Source: Pseudochelatococcus contaminans
GTDB taxonomy: Bacteria > Pseudomonadota > Alphaproteobacteria > Rhizobiales > Beijerinckiaceae
DNA length: 38,234 nucleotides
Assembly (NCBI RefSeq): GCF_014195635.1
Contig: NZ_JACICC010000016.1
Span: 1 to 38,234, forward strand
Direction of reading: 5' to 3'
The notes beneath the pieces were generated by a model. That model saw only the letters and a list, made by a program, of their open reading frames with translations, was not told the origin of the DNA and did no database searches. Below, piece after piece: positions 9,854 through 18,756 of the stretch. The translations under genes and the position numbers were made by a program. The first letter of the stretch is position 1. The number at the start of each line of letters is the position of its first letter.

Positions 9854-10768
9854 TCAGGCTGCGTCGCCGAAAAACTGTCGTTTGACGCGAGAATCGCCCC
9901 ACGCGATGAATGGACCGTTAAGATAGCCGTCTTGTGTGCGTCCGTAAGTCAGCGCCGCGCCGGTTTCATCGGTGACGAGACCGCCCGCCGCGCGCAATAC
10001 GGCATCACCCGCCGCCGTATCCCACTCCATGGTGGGGCCGAAGCGCGGATATACGTCCGCCAGCCCCTCGGCGATGACGCAGAATTTTACCGATGACGAC
10101 GCGGACAGGTGTTCGGCAACCGGCAGTTTTTTCAAGAAAGCCGCCGTGAGGCCGTCGCCGTGGCGGCGGCTGGCGAGAGCGGTCAATCCTTTTTCGGGCG
10201 CAAGACGGGTGTGGATAGACCGCCATTCGATACCGTCCGCCGGCGCGTCGGGCTTCGTGGTGGCGGCAAAGGCCCGTGTTCCGCCGATCCACAAGGTGCT
10301 GCTGGCCGGCGCGTAAACCGCCCCCGCCACCGGCACCGAATCAACGATGGCGGCAATGTTGACCGTGTATTCGAGCCCGCCGTTGGCGAAATCGCGCGTG
10401 CCGTCGAGCGGGTCCACAAGGAAAAATGCTCCGGGCAATGAAGCGGGGCCAATCGCTTCGCCAGCTTCCGCGCGCGCAGCCGATTGTTCTTCGGCAATGA
10501 CGGGAACGTCCGGAAAATAGTCCGCAAGCGATTGCAGAATATAGCGTTCGGCCTCGACGTCCGCATCCGTATAGCTTGATCCGTCCTGCTTGCGATAAAC
10601 GTTGAAACCCCGTGCAACCGCTTGCAGAATAAGGCCCCCGGCGTGGCGGCACACCTCTCCCAGATGCAGCGCCAGCGCGTCCCGCGCGGCATCGTCCGTA
10701 TGCCAGTGGCTGACATCCGTGAATGCGGTATCCGGTGAAAAAGCATGCGGGTCCGGAGGTTGCGGCAT
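9854..10768 (-). CDS. cysQ: CysQ-like inositol monophosphatase-family phosphatase
   Basis: The 304-residue protein is a lithium-sensitive-type Mg-dependent phosphatase. The metal-binding motifs are Ala-Glu-Glu (92-94), Val-Asp-Pro-Leu-Asp-Gly-Thr (118-124) and, near the C-terminus, Glu-Trp-Asp-Thr-Ala-Ala-Gly-Asp. The context Asp-Gly-Thr-Arg-Asp-Phe and the Gly-Pro-Thr-Met-Glu-Trp-Asp block fit 3'(2'),5'-bisphosphate nucleotidase (CysQ), which removes PAP formed during sulfate assimilation. Other family members act on inositol or sugar phosphates, so the substrate is inferred. The ATG at 10768 has a strong AAGGAG 7 bases upstream; the longer open frame to 10858 has no such support. Confidence 0.9.
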   Translation of the reverse strand: MPQPPDPHAFSPDTAFTDVSHWHTDDAARDALALHLGEVCRHAGGLILQAVARGFNVYRKQDGSSYTDADVEAERYILQSLADYFPDVPVIAEEQSAARAEAGEAIGPASLPGAFFLVDPLDGTRDFANGGLEYTVNIAAIVDSVPVAGAVYAPASSTLWIGGTRAFAATTKPDAPADGIEWRSIHTRLAPEKGLTALASRRHGDGLTAAFLKKLPVAEHLSASSSVKFCVIAEGLADVYPRFGPTMEWDTAAGDAVLRAAGGLVTDETGAALTYGRTQDGYLNGPFIAWGDSRVKRQFFGDAA

Positions 10769-11052
10769 GGGAGCTCCTTGAAGTCGTTTGCGTTCTGTCA
10801 AACCGAATCGAACGCAAGTGACGGTAAACGATGGAAACGGCGGCACCGGACGCTTCAATCTCCGGCGTGCGCTATCCCCACAGGTTTATGGCTTGAAATT
10901 GCCAACTGTTAACCTGATTTGGGTAGCGTGACTTCTGGCTGCTTTTCAAGGTCGACAGCCAAGTGTAACAGAGTTTTCAGTAACACACTTTTTACCCGAT
11001 GCGTGGCGAGATCCGCTCACCCGCACTTCAGGTCATATGTAGCGGAGCTTCC

Positions 11053-11715
11053 ATGACTGCTGTATCCCTCGATGCGCTCGATCTCGCCGCCCTGCTATGC
11101 AGCCGGGTCTGCCACGACGTGATCAGCCCTGTGGGCGCCATCGTCAACGGCCTTGAGGTGCTGGAGGACGAGGACGACATCTCCATGAAGGAGTTCGCCC
11201 TCGACCTCATCAAGAAAAGCGCCCGTCAGGCATCGGCCCGGCTTCAGTTCTCGCGGCTGGCCTTTGGCGCCGCCGGTTCAGCCGGGGCTGAAATCGACCT
11301 CGGCGATGCCGAGCAGGTGGCCAAGGGCTTCATTCACGACGACAAACTGTCCCTGCAATGGAACGCCGAACGCCGTCTGCTGCCGAAGAACAAGGTCAAG
11401 CTGCTGCTCAACCTTATTCTGGTCGCCACCAACGCCATTCCGCGCGGCGGGCGCATCACGGTTGACGTGGATTTCGGCACTTCGGTTGCAGAGACGCGCA
11501 TCGTCGTCTCCGCGCAGGGGCCGCAGGCGCGCATTCCCGTCAATGCTCAGGAACTGGTTGCCGGGCGCTCCGCCTCGGGCGAGGTGGACGCACACGGCAT
11601 TCAGGCGTTTTATACCGGGCAGGTGGCTCGCGCGGCCGGGCTTGATGTCGATTTCTCCATCGACGGAGACATCGTCACGATCAAGGCTGATCCGGTGACT
11701 CCAGAAAGCGCATAA
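11053..11715 (+). CDS. chpT: Histidine phosphotransferase ChpT of the CtrA phosphorelay
   Basis: The 220-residue cytoplasmic protein passes phosphate from the hybrid kinase CckA to CtrA and CpdR in the alphaproteobacterial cell-cycle pathway. The phosphoacceptor His21 lies in the motif Ser-Arg-Val-Cys-His-Asp-Val-Ile-Ser-Pro-Val-Gly-Ala-Ile, followed by a two-helix DHp-like region and a degenerate ATPase-like domain without nucleotide-binding boxes, as in Caulobacter ChpT. The ATG at 11053 is preceded by CGGAG; the open frame upstream to 10999 seems non-coding. Its 3' end overlaps the convergent flavoprotein gene by 35 bases. Confidence 0.93.
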   Translation: MTAVSLDALDLAALLCSRVCHDVISPVGAIVNGLEVLEDEDDISMKEFALDLIKKSARQASARLQFSRLAFGAAGSAGAEIDLGDAEQVAKGFIHDDKLSLQWNAERRLLPKNKVKLLLNLILVATNAIPRGGRITVDVDFGTSVAETRIVVSAQGPQARIPVNAQELVAGRSASGEVDAHGIQAFYTGQVARAAGLDVDFSIDGDIVTIKADPVTPESA

Positions 11716-12925
11716 TTCCTTCTGCCGCCGCAACGCCGGTGGCGAAGGTCGCCTGCAGCAGATAACCGCCGGTGGGGGCTTCCCAGTCCAGCATCTCACC
11801 GGCGACGAAAACGCCCGGACGCTTGCGCAGCATATAATCGTCGTCGACTTCCGCATGCACGACACCGCCCGCCGAGGAAATGGCGCGGGCCAGCGGCTGG
11901 GTGCCCGTGAGACGCACCGGCGCAGCCTTGATAAGCGCCGCCAGCGCGGCGGGCGATGAAGGCAGTGGGCCACTTTCCCGCACCAGCAGCGCGGCCGCGG
12001 GCGACAGGCCTGCGATCTTGCGCAGTGTGGTGGAGGCCGATTGACCCGACCGCGCCCTTTCCAGTCGCCATGCCAGTTCCGCAACGCTCATGCTGGTTTG
12101 CAAATCGATGTGGATCGTAGTCTCTCCGTCGCGGTCGATGGCATCGCGGAGGGCTGCCGATAAGGCGTAGATCACACCGCCCTCGATGCCGGTTTCGGTA
12201 ATCAGCGCCTCGCCATTCGCGGTCAGTCCCGCGCCGGTTACGGCGATGCGCTTCAGCGGCTCGCCTGCCGCGCGCTTGCGTAGAATATCCGACCACGCGA
12301 CGGTGAAACCGCAATTGGAGGGGCGCAGGTCCGCGACCGTGATTCCCTCGCCGCGCAGCACATCCACCCAGCTGCCGTCCGAGCCCAGTCGCGGCCATGA
12401 ACCGCCGCCCAGTGCCAGCAAGGTGGCGTCAGCGGCGACAATCTGCTCGCCGTCAGGTGTTGCGAAGCGTAGCCCCTGCGGAGAAAAGCCCAGCCATTCA
12501 TGCCGGAATGCGAAGGATACGCCAAGCGTGTCCAGCCGCTTGAGCCATGCACGCAGCAACGGCGTCGCCTTGTATGAGCGAGGAAAGACGCGCCGGCTCG
12601 ATCCCACGAAGGTCGGCTCGCCCAGATCCCGGCTCCATGCCCGCAAACGTCGGGGCGAAAAGGCCTCGATGGCAGGGGACAGCAAGTCCTGTGCCTGCGC
12701 ATAGCGGCGCAGGAAGGCCGGGAAAGGCTCGGTATGGGTGAGGTTGAGGCCGCCGCGCCCGGCCATCAGAAACTTGCGTGCGGGCGAGGGCATCCGCTCG
12801 AACACGGTCACGGCAAAGCCGCGTCCGGCCAGCATTTCCGCCGCGATCAGGCCGGCGGGGCCGCCGCCAACAATATGGACGCGAAGGCCGTTGCCGACCC
12901 CGCGTCCGCTTTCAGTATCGAACAA
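11681..12925 (-). CDS. HI0933/BaiN-like FAD-dependent oxidoreductase (TIGR03862 type)
   Basis: The 414-residue flavoprotein has an N-terminal FAD dinucleotide-binding motif, Val-Gly-Gly-Gly-Pro-Ala-Gly (19-25), followed by Lys-Phe-Leu-Met-Ala-Gly-Arg-Gly-Gly-Leu-Asn-Leu-Thr, the signature of the HI0933 family. A second FAD segment near the C-terminus (Gly-Val-Phe-Val-Ala-Gly-Glu-Met-Leu-Asp-Trp-Glu-Ala-Pro-Thr-Gly-Gly-Tyr) is also typical. The start is TTG at 12925 with GAGGA 7 bases upstream. It lies 33 bases after ferredoxin-NADP reductase on the same strand, suggesting cotranscription and possibly a shared redox link, which is inference. The substrate is unknown. Confidence 0.9.
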   Translation of the reverse strand: MFDTESGRGVGNGLRVHIVGGGPAGLIAAEMLAGRGFAVTVFERMPSPARKFLMAGRGGLNLTHTEPFPAFLRRYAQAQDLLSPAIEAFSPRRLRAWSRDLGEPTFVGSSRRVFPRSYKATPLLRAWLKRLDTLGVSFAFRHEWLGFSPQGLRFATPDGEQIVAADATLLALGGGSWPRLGSDGSWVDVLRGEGITVADLRPSNCGFTVAWSDILRKRAAGEPLKRIAVTGAGLTANGEALITETGIEGGVIYALSAALRDAIDRDGETTIHIDLQTSMSVAELAWRLERARSGQSASTTLRKIAGLSPAAALLVRESGPLPSSPAALAALIKAAPVRLTGTQPLARAISSAGGVVHAEVDDDYMLRKRPGVFVAGEMLDWEAPTGGYLLQATFATGVAAAEGIMRFLESPDQP

Positions 12926-12958
12926 TTCGGATTCCTCACGCGCTTTACGCAGGGCGTA

Positions 12959-13783
12959 TCAGCCCACGAAGGCGCGTTCAATCACGAATTCTGCGGGCTT
13001 GTTGTTGGCGCCCTCGTCGAGGCCAGCCTTTTCAAGCAGCTCCTTGGTATCCTTCAGCATCGCGGCCGAGCCGCAGATCATGCCCCTGTCGGTGGCAGGA
13101 TCGAGCGGCGGCAGGCCGAGATCGGAGAAGAACTTGCCGTTTTCGATCAGGTCGGTAATGCGGCCCTGGAACGGAAATTCTTCGCGCGTGGTGGTGGCGT
13201 AATGGCGCAGCTTAGCGCCAACGATGTCGCGCAAGATCTCGTCGTTGCGGATTTCCTCGACGAGGTCGAAGCCGTACTTGAGTTCCGCCACCTCGCGAGT
13301 GGTGTGCGTGAGGATAACCTCCTCGAACTTCTCGTATGTCTCCGGATCGCGGATCAGGCTTGCGAAAGGCGCGATGCCGGTGCCGGTCGAAAACAGGTAG
13401 AGGCGCTTGCCGGGGGTCAGCGCATCCAGCACCAGCGTACCGGTGGGCTTTTTGCGCAGCAGGATCTTATCGCCGGGCTGGATCTTCTGCAGGTGCGACG
13501 TCAGCGGGCCATCCGGCACCTTGATGGAGAAGAACTCCAGCTCTTCCGCCCAGGAGGGGCTTGCCACCGAATAGGCACGGTAGAGCGGCTTGTCCCCCAC
13601 GATGAGACCGATCATGACGAACTCGCCCGAGCGGAAGCGGAAACCGTCCGGACGTGTCGTGCGGAAGCGGAACAGGCTGTCGGTATAATGCGTAACGTCC
13701 AGCACGGTTTCGGCGTAGACTCCGGCGGGAATGGCTGCCGGTTCCAGAGTCTTCGTCTCTGCGGGGTTGGAGGGAGCACTCAT
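12959..13783 (-). CDS. fpr: Ferredoxin/flavodoxin--NADP reductase
   Basis: The 274-residue cytosolic flavoenzyme exchanges electrons between NADPH and ferredoxin or flavodoxin. The FAD-binding Arg-Ala-Tyr-Ser motif is at 69-72. The NADP-binding Gly-Thr-Gly-Ile-Ala-Pro-Phe is at 134-140, and a Cys-Gly-Ser block follows. The C-terminus ends Glu-Arg-Ala-Phe-Val-Gly, as in the bacterial subclass I Fpr enzymes. The ATG at 13783 has AGGA 9 bases upstream; the longer frame to 13894 is not supported. The gene is divergent from recO. Confidence 0.96.
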   Translation of the reverse strand: MSAPSNPAETKTLEPAAIPAGVYAETVLDVTHYTDSLFRFRTTRPDGFRFRSGEFVMIGLIVGDKPLYRAYSVASPSWAEELEFFSIKVPDGPLTSHLQKIQPGDKILLRKKPTGTLVLDALTPGKRLYLFSTGTGIAPFASLIRDPETYEKFEEVILTHTTREVAELKYGFDLVEEIRNDEILRDIVGAKLRHYATTTREEFPFQGRITDLIENGKFFSDLGLPPLDPATDRGMICGSAAMLKDTKELLEKAGLDEGANNKPAEFVIERAFVG

Positions 13784-13956
13784 GAAAATTCGATCCTGAA
13801 AGCGTTCGGAAGATATGTTGTCATCGCATACCATAAGTTTTCCAGCCTGCCGACAAAATAATGCATCAACTGGCGTGCCATTGCCTTCCTTCACATAATA
13901 AAAATGTTAAATTGTGCCGCTGTGCGTCTATGCCGCGCCCGTGATATGAAGCGATC

Positions 13957-14697
13957 ATGCAGTGGCAGGAGGAAGGCATCGTTCTGGGCGCGCGCCGGTA
14001 TGGGGAGACGGGCGTCATCCTCGACGTGCTGACGCGCGCGCGCGGCCGGCATCAGGGAATGGTGCGCGGCGGGCGCAGCTTGCGGATGCAGCCCGTGCTT
14101 CAGCCCGGCAATTCCGTCGAGGCGGTCTGGCGCGGACGGATCGAGGGGCAGCTCGGCCATTTTCGGGTCGAGCCGGTGGCATCGCGGGCGGGCCGCTATC
14201 TCGCGTCCCCGGTGGCGCTGAACGGGTTGGGTCTGCTGACGGAATTGCTGCGTCTGCTGCCGGAGCACGACCCCCATCCCGCGCTCTACGACGCAACGCT
14301 GGTGGTGCTGGAACATCTCGACCAGTCGGATATCGCGCCGGTGCTGCTCGTGCGATTTGAGCTGGCGCTGCTGGCGGAGTTCGGCTTTGGCCTCGATCTG
14401 TCGCATTGCGCGCTGACCGGCGCGACGCAGGATCTGGCCTATGTCTCGCCGCGCTCGGGCAGGGCGGTGTCGCGGGCCGCTGCGGAGCCATATCGCGATC
14501 GTCTGCTGCCGCTGCCGGCGTTTCTGCGTGACAGCGGTTCCGGGCAGGGCTTCATGGCGGGCGCCGGCCATCCGGGCGTGGAGGCCGTGCGCGCGGCTTT
14601 TGTACTGACGGGGCATTTTCTGATGCGCGATCTGTTCCGCCCGCGTGAGACGACGCTGCCGGACGCCCGCACCCGCCTGCTCGCGCTGCTGGTTTGA
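13957..14697 (+). CDS. recO: DNA repair protein RecO
   Basis: The 246-residue protein matches RecO, which loads RecA on SSB-coated single-stranded DNA in the RecFOR recombinational repair pathway. The N-terminus has the family OB-fold opening (Trp-x-x-Glu-Gly-Ile-Val-Leu, then Gly-Glu-Thr and Leu-Thr-Arg). The helical C-terminal domain contains Phe-Glu-Leu-Ala-Leu-Leu-x-Glu-Phe-Gly-Phe-Gly-Leu-Asp-Leu. A four-Cys zinc site is not visible; only one Cys (in Ser-His-Cys-Ala-Leu-Thr-Gly) remains. The Shine-Dalgarno sequence is weak. parC follows on the same strand after 111 bases. Confidence 0.95.
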   Translation: MQWQEEGIVLGARRYGETGVILDVLTRARGRHQGMVRGGRSLRMQPVLQPGNSVEAVWRGRIEGQLGHFRVEPVASRAGRYLASPVALNGLGLLTELLRLLPEHDPHPALYDATLVVLEHLDQSDIAPVLLVRFELALLAEFGFGLDLSHCALTGATQDLAYVSPRSGRAVSRAAAEPYRDRLLPLPAFLRDSGSGQGFMAGAGHPGVEAVRAAFVLTGHFLMRDLFRPRETTLPDARTRLLALLV

Positions 14698-14808
14698 ACA
14701 GGCGTCTGGCGGTGCGGCCTTGCGGCGGGGGCGATTGTTCGTTATCCGTTCCGTCCGGGACGCGTGTGGCGATTCGACCGGCATTGGTATCGCGGGCATT
14801 GGTATCGT

Positions 14809-17067
14809 ATGGGCAAGAAAGCGGATCTGCCGCCATCTGGCGGTTCTGACGGCGGCATCGAAGAGGTCAGCCTGCGCGCGGCGCTGGAGGAGCGTTACCT
14901 CGCCTATGCGCTGTCGACGATCATGCATCGTGCGCTTCCCGATGCGCGCGACGGGCTGAAGCCGGTGCACCGGCGCATCCTTTACGGCATGCGCCTGCTG
15001 CGGCTCGATCCCGGAGCATCCTTCAAGAAGTCCGCCCGCGTTGTCGGTGACGTGATGGGTCAATTCCATCCGCATGGCGACCAGTCGATTTATGACGCGC
15101 TGGTGCGCCTGGCGCAGGATTTCGCGCTGCGCTACCCGCTGATCGAGGGGCAGGGCAACTTCGGCAATATCGATGGCGATAACGCCGCCGCCATGCGTTA
15201 CACCGAGGCGCGCCTGACTGTGGTGGCGCAGCTTCTCTTGCAGGGCATCGATGAGGATTCCGTCGATTTCCGTGAGACTTACGACGAAAGCAACCGCGAG
15301 CCGGTGGTTCTGCCGGCTGCATTCCCCAACTTGCTCGCCAATGGATCACAGGGCATTGCCGTGGGCATGGCGACGTCCATTCCGCCGCATAACGCCGCCG
15401 AATTGTGCGACGCCGCGCTCTACCTCATCGCCCATCCGGATGCAGATACCGACAAACTGCTGACCTTCGTGCAGGGGCCGGATCTGCCGACCGGCGGCAT
15501 CATCGTTGACACCCGTGAAACGATTGCCGAGGCCTACCGCACCGGCCGTGGCGGTTTTCGCGTCCGTGCCCGGTGGGAGAAGGAAGAAGGCGCGCGCGGC
15601 GTGTGGTCCGTGGTGGTAACGGAAGTGCCCTATGGCGTCACCAAGGGCCGGCTTATCGAAAAGATCGCCGATCTGCTGCTGGCGAAGAAGTTGCCGCTCG
15701 TCGCGGATATCCGGGACGAATCGGCTGAGGATATCCGCGTCGTCATTGAGCCGCGCGCGCGCAATGTCGATCCGGTGCTGATGATGGAATCGCTGTTCCG
15801 GCTGACCGAGCTGGAATCGCGGCTTTCGCTTAACATGAACGTGCTCACGTCGGGGCAAGTGCCGCGCGTGCTCAGTCTCGCCGCGGCATTGCGCGAATGG
15901 CTCGACCACCGGCGCGAGGTCTTGCAGCGGCGTTCGCGCTTCCGGCTGGGCGAGATCGTCCGCCGCCTCGAAATTCTCGATGGCTTGCTGATTATCTATC
16001 TCGACCTCGACCGGGTGATCCGCATCATCCGCGAGGAAGACGAGCCCAAGCCCGCGTTGATTGCAGTGTTTTCGCTGAATGATATTCAGGCAGAAGCCAT
16101 CCTCAACACCCGGCTGCGGTCGCTGCGCAAGCTGGAGGAAATGGAGCTGCGCCGCGAGCACGATAAACTCACTGCGGAGCGGGCTGGGCTGGAGGCGCTG
16201 CTTGAATCGGACGAGAAGCAGTGGAAAGCGGTTGCGACGGAAGTGCGGGACGTGCGCAAGATTTTCGGCCCCGATACCGATCTGGGACGCCGCCGCACCA
16301 CGTTTGCCGAGGCACCGGAAGCGGCAGCCGTGGACTTGACCGAGGCCATGGTCGAGAAGGAGCCGATTACGGTCGTCCTGTCGGCAAAGGGCTGGATCAG
16401 AGCGCTGAAGGGGCACGGAGCCGATCTGTCGTCGCTGCAATTCAAGGGCGATGACAAGCTGTTCCTGTCGTTCCCCACCGAGACCACGGCAAGAATACTC
16501 GTGCTGGCAGACAATGGCCGCGTGTTCACGGTCGATGCATCGAAACTGCCCGGTGGGCGTGGTTTTGGCGATCCGCTGCGGTTGATGATCGACCTTGATG
16601 AAACCGCCGATATCGTCTCCGCTTTTCCTTATACGCCGGGCGAGAAGCTGCTGCTGGTCGCAAGTGACGGGCGGGGCTTCGTGGCTTCTGCCGACGAAAT
16701 CGTCGCGAACACGCGCAAGGGCAAGCAGGTGCTCAACCTCGATGCCACCGGCAAGGCGCGGCTGTGTGTGCCGGTCAAAGGGGACCATGTCGCGGTGGTC
16801 GGTGAAAACCGCAAGCTGCTGGTGTTCCCGCTCTCGCAACTGTCGGAAATGGCGCGCGGTCGCGGCGTACGCCTGCAACGCTACGGCGATGGCGGTGTTT
16901 CGGACGTGCGTGTGTTCGCCATTGCCGATGGTCTGACGTGGACGGATACGTCCGGTCGCACGTGGACTGTGCCGGAAGCCGAAATCGTTGCGTGGCTTGG
17001 CAACCGCGCTGATGCGGGACGCCTGCCGCCCAAAGGCTTCCCGCGCGATAACCGCTTCACGCGGTGA
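14809..17067 (+). CDS. parC: DNA topoisomerase IV subunit A
   Basis: The 752-residue subunit cleaves and rejoins DNA to decatenate daughter chromosomes, together with ParE. The winged-helix cleavage domain contains catalytic Tyr131 in Met-Arg-Tyr-Thr-Glu-Ala-Arg-Leu. The quinolone-determining region reads [10 protein letters not shown] (87-96), with Gln92 and Asp96 at the positions of E. coli Ser80 and Glu84. The coiled-coil tower and the C-terminal beta-pinwheel follow, ending near Arg-Gly-Val-Arg-Leu-Gln-Arg. The length and pinwheel pattern favour ParC over GyrA. An earlier in-frame ATG at 14764 would add 15 residues and is not preferred. Confidence 0.95.
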   Translation: MGKKADLPPSGGSDGGIEEVSLRAALEERYLAYALSTIMHRALPDARDGLKPVHRRILYGMRLLRLDPGASFKKSARVVGDVMGQFHPHGDQSIYDALVRLAQDFALRYPLIEGQGNFGNIDGDNAAAMRYTEARLTVVAQLLLQGIDEDSVDFRETYDESNREPVVLPAAFPNLLANGSQGIAVGMATSIPPHNAAELCDAALYLIAHPDADTDKLLTFVQGPDLPTGGIIVDTRETIAEAYRTGRGGFRVRARWEKEEGARGVWSVVVTEVPYGVTKGRLIEKIADLLLAKKLPLVADIRDESAEDIRVVIEPRARNVDPVLMMESLFRLTELESRLSLNMNVLTSGQVPRVLSLAAALREWLDHRREVLQRRSRFRLGEIVRRLEILDGLLIIYLDLDRVIRIIREEDEPKPALIAVFSLNDIQAEAILNTRLRSLRKLEEMELRREHDKLTAERAGLEALLESDEKQWKAVATEVRDVRKIFGPDTDLGRRRTTFAEAPEAAAVDLTEAMVEKEPITVVLSAKGWIRALKGHGADLSSLQFKGDDKLFLSFPTETTARILVLADNGRVFTVDASKLPGGRGFGDPLRLMIDLDETADIVSAFPYTPGEKLLLVASDGRGFVASADEIVANTRKGKQVLNLDATGKARLCVPVKGDHVAVVGENRKLLVFPLSQLSEMARGRGVRLQRYGDGGVSDVRVFAIADGLTWTDTSGRTWTVPEAEIVAWLGNRADAGRLPPKGFPRDNRFTR

Positions 17068-17180
17068 TCGTCATGGACGGTATTCGGGTGATGACGGCCT
17101 TTTCCTGTCATCATTCAGGTTTATTGTACAGATGAGGCGATTGCAGACAGATGCGCCGTATCTGGGGATAAAGACATAAA

Positions 17181-18038
17181 GTGTTTGAGATAGAAGACAG
17201 GCTCGCGTTTCCGGTTTCTCCCGATGCCGAAATATTCGCCATCGGCGATATCCACGGCCACGCAAGCCTTCTGGAAGCCGCGCTTGCGCGGATCGGCGAG
17301 GTTCCCCGCGTCGAGGGCAAGCGGCGGATCGTGGTTCTGCTCGGCGATCTGATCAATCGCGGTCCCGAATCCCTGCGGGCGCTTGATCTGGCCCGCGAAG
17401 CCGGGCCACGCACGGGCTCGGATGAAGTTGTCGGGCTTTGGGGAAACCACGAACAGATCGTGCATCTTGCGACGCTGCCGGCGGATGATCCACGCTCCGC
17501 AAGCGCGTGCAAGTTGTGGATGCAGCACGGTGGCCCCGGCTTTTTGGCGGAATTGGGTGTCGACGACCCATCCCACGTTCGCGAGGCCTTGGGGGCCGAT
17601 CGTTTGGCTTGGTTCGCTGGCCTGCGTCCATATTATCGCTCTGGCAACGTGCTGTGCGTTCACGGCGGCGTCAATCCACGCATCCCGCTTGCCGCCTTCC
17701 TGCTCGCGCCGGTCGAGGTGGACATCGGTCGTCTCGATTACGACCTGCATTGGGCGTGGGTGCGCTATACCTTTGCGCGGTTCTGGCCACGGCAGGAGAG
17801 GCGGCGCGGGCATCAGGGCGTTTTCGTCGCCCATGGTCACCTGCAGGGGCATCTCGATGTCGTGACATCAGCAGCCGACCAACTCGCGCGTGATCGCATC
17901 AATCTGGACGGCGGCTCGTACAGCACTGGCCGGGCAAGGTTCGCACGGTTCATCGACGACCGCATCTGGCTCGGCGAGGTCGAGGCGCCGGGCGGTGAAT
18001 TCGACACCCCGCCGGCTGCGTGGCTTCCCGGCGCCTGA
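17181..18038 (+). CDS. PPP-family metallophosphoesterase
   Basis: The 285-residue protein has the full set of calcineurin-like phosphoesterase motifs: Gly-Asp-Ile-His-Gly-His (22-27), Gly-Asp-Leu-Ile-Asn-Arg-Gly-Pro-Glu-Ser (55-64), Gly-Asn-His-Glu (88-91), a central His-Gly-Gly and a C-terminal Ala-His-Gly-His. The Arg-Gly-Pro-x-Ser form is typical of the PPP group, which holds bacterial Ser/Thr phosphatases and diadenosine tetraphosphatases; I cannot tell which. There is no signal peptide. The start is GTG at 17181, with GGGGA 11 bases upstream. It lies 113 bases after parC. Confidence 0.9.
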   Translation: MFEIEDRLAFPVSPDAEIFAIGDIHGHASLLEAALARIGEVPRVEGKRRIVVLLGDLINRGPESLRALDLAREAGPRTGSDEVVGLWGNHEQIVHLATLPADDPRSASACKLWMQHGGPGFLAELGVDDPSHVREALGADRLAWFAGLRPYYRSGNVLCVHGGVNPRIPLAAFLLAPVEVDIGRLDYDLHWAWVRYTFARFWPRQERRRGHQGVFVAHGHLQGHLDVVTSAADQLARDRINLDGGSYSTGRARFARFIDDRIWLGEVEAPGGEFDTPPAAWLPGA

Positions 18039-18156
18039 CCAGCTGCTATTTGCCGCATTCGAAAATATGTGACCTCGCGTCGCACCGGGTTGCGCGCCAT
18101 GCGCCGGATCGGTATGGGCAGAGGCTCGGGCGTTTTGGTTGTGGAGGAAACGATAA

Positions 18157-18756
18157 ATGGCGGCGACAGGTCTGCGCAGGTACTTGCCCTTTGTGGTCTT
18201 TCTGGCCGGTTTGATCGTGCTGGGCGGAGCGATCATGCTGCGGTTGAGCGGCGTGTCGACGCCTCCCGAGCAATCACCTATTGGCGGGCCTTTCACGCTG
18301 ACGGATTACAACGGCCATTCGTTCACCGAGAAGGATCTTGTCGGCGGGCCGACATTGATTTTCTTTGGCTTCACGCATTGCCCGGACATCTGCCCCTCTA
18401 CCCTGTTCGATGCGTCCGAGGTTTTGCGGGTCGCTGGCGATAATGCGGACAAGGTGAAAATGCTGTTCGTCTCCGTCGATCCGGAGCGCGACACGGCTGA
18501 GGTGATGAAGGAATATCTTGGAAGCTTCGATGAACGCATCAAGGGACTGATCGGCACGCCCGAGCAGATCGAGACGATCACGAAAGCTTACAGGGCCTAC
18601 TACCGCAAGGTGCCCACCGGCGAAAACCCGGAAGATTATACGATGGACCACACAGCCATCATTTACATGCTGGATAAGCGGGGCCGGTTCGTCAACGCGT
18701 TCAATCTGAAGCGGCCGCCGGAAGAAGCGGCGCGGGAACTGCTCAGGTATCTGTGA
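18157..18756 (+). CDS. SCO1/SenC-family copper chaperone
   Basis: The 199-residue protein has an N-terminal membrane anchor (residues 8-30) and a periplasmic thioredoxin-like domain. The copper ligands of the SCO family are present: Cys75 and Cys79 in Cys-Pro-Asp-Ile-Cys-Pro, and His165 in Met-Asp-His-Thr. SCO proteins deliver copper to, or reduce, the CuA centre of cytochrome c oxidase. A clear GGAGG lies 9 bases before the ATG. No oxidase genes are in the window. The last 14 bases overlap the convergent glycosyltransferase gene. Confidence 0.94.
   Translation: MAATGLRRYLPFVVFLAGLIVLGGAIMLRLSGVSTPPEQSPIGGPFTLTDYNGHSFTEKDLVGGPTLIFFGFTHCPDICPSTLFDASEVLRVAGDNADKVKMLFVSVDPERDTAEVMKEYLGSFDERIKGLIGTPEQIETITKAYRAYYRKVPTGENPEDYTMDHTAIIYMLDKRGRFVNAFNLKRPPEEAARELLRYL

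Noticed and set aside
10905-10925. CtrA box upstream of chpT
   Set aside because: Only one TTAA half-site is present; the second half at the expected spacing is missing.
12734-13861. 375-codon plus-strand open frame
   Set aside because: It is antisense to the flavoprotein and fpr genes.
15346-16878. 510-codon minus-strand open frame
   Set aside because: It is antisense to parC and has no recognisable domain.
17089-17113. Terminator after parC
   Set aside because: The 7-bp stem has a long loop and no T-run, so it is too weak to call.
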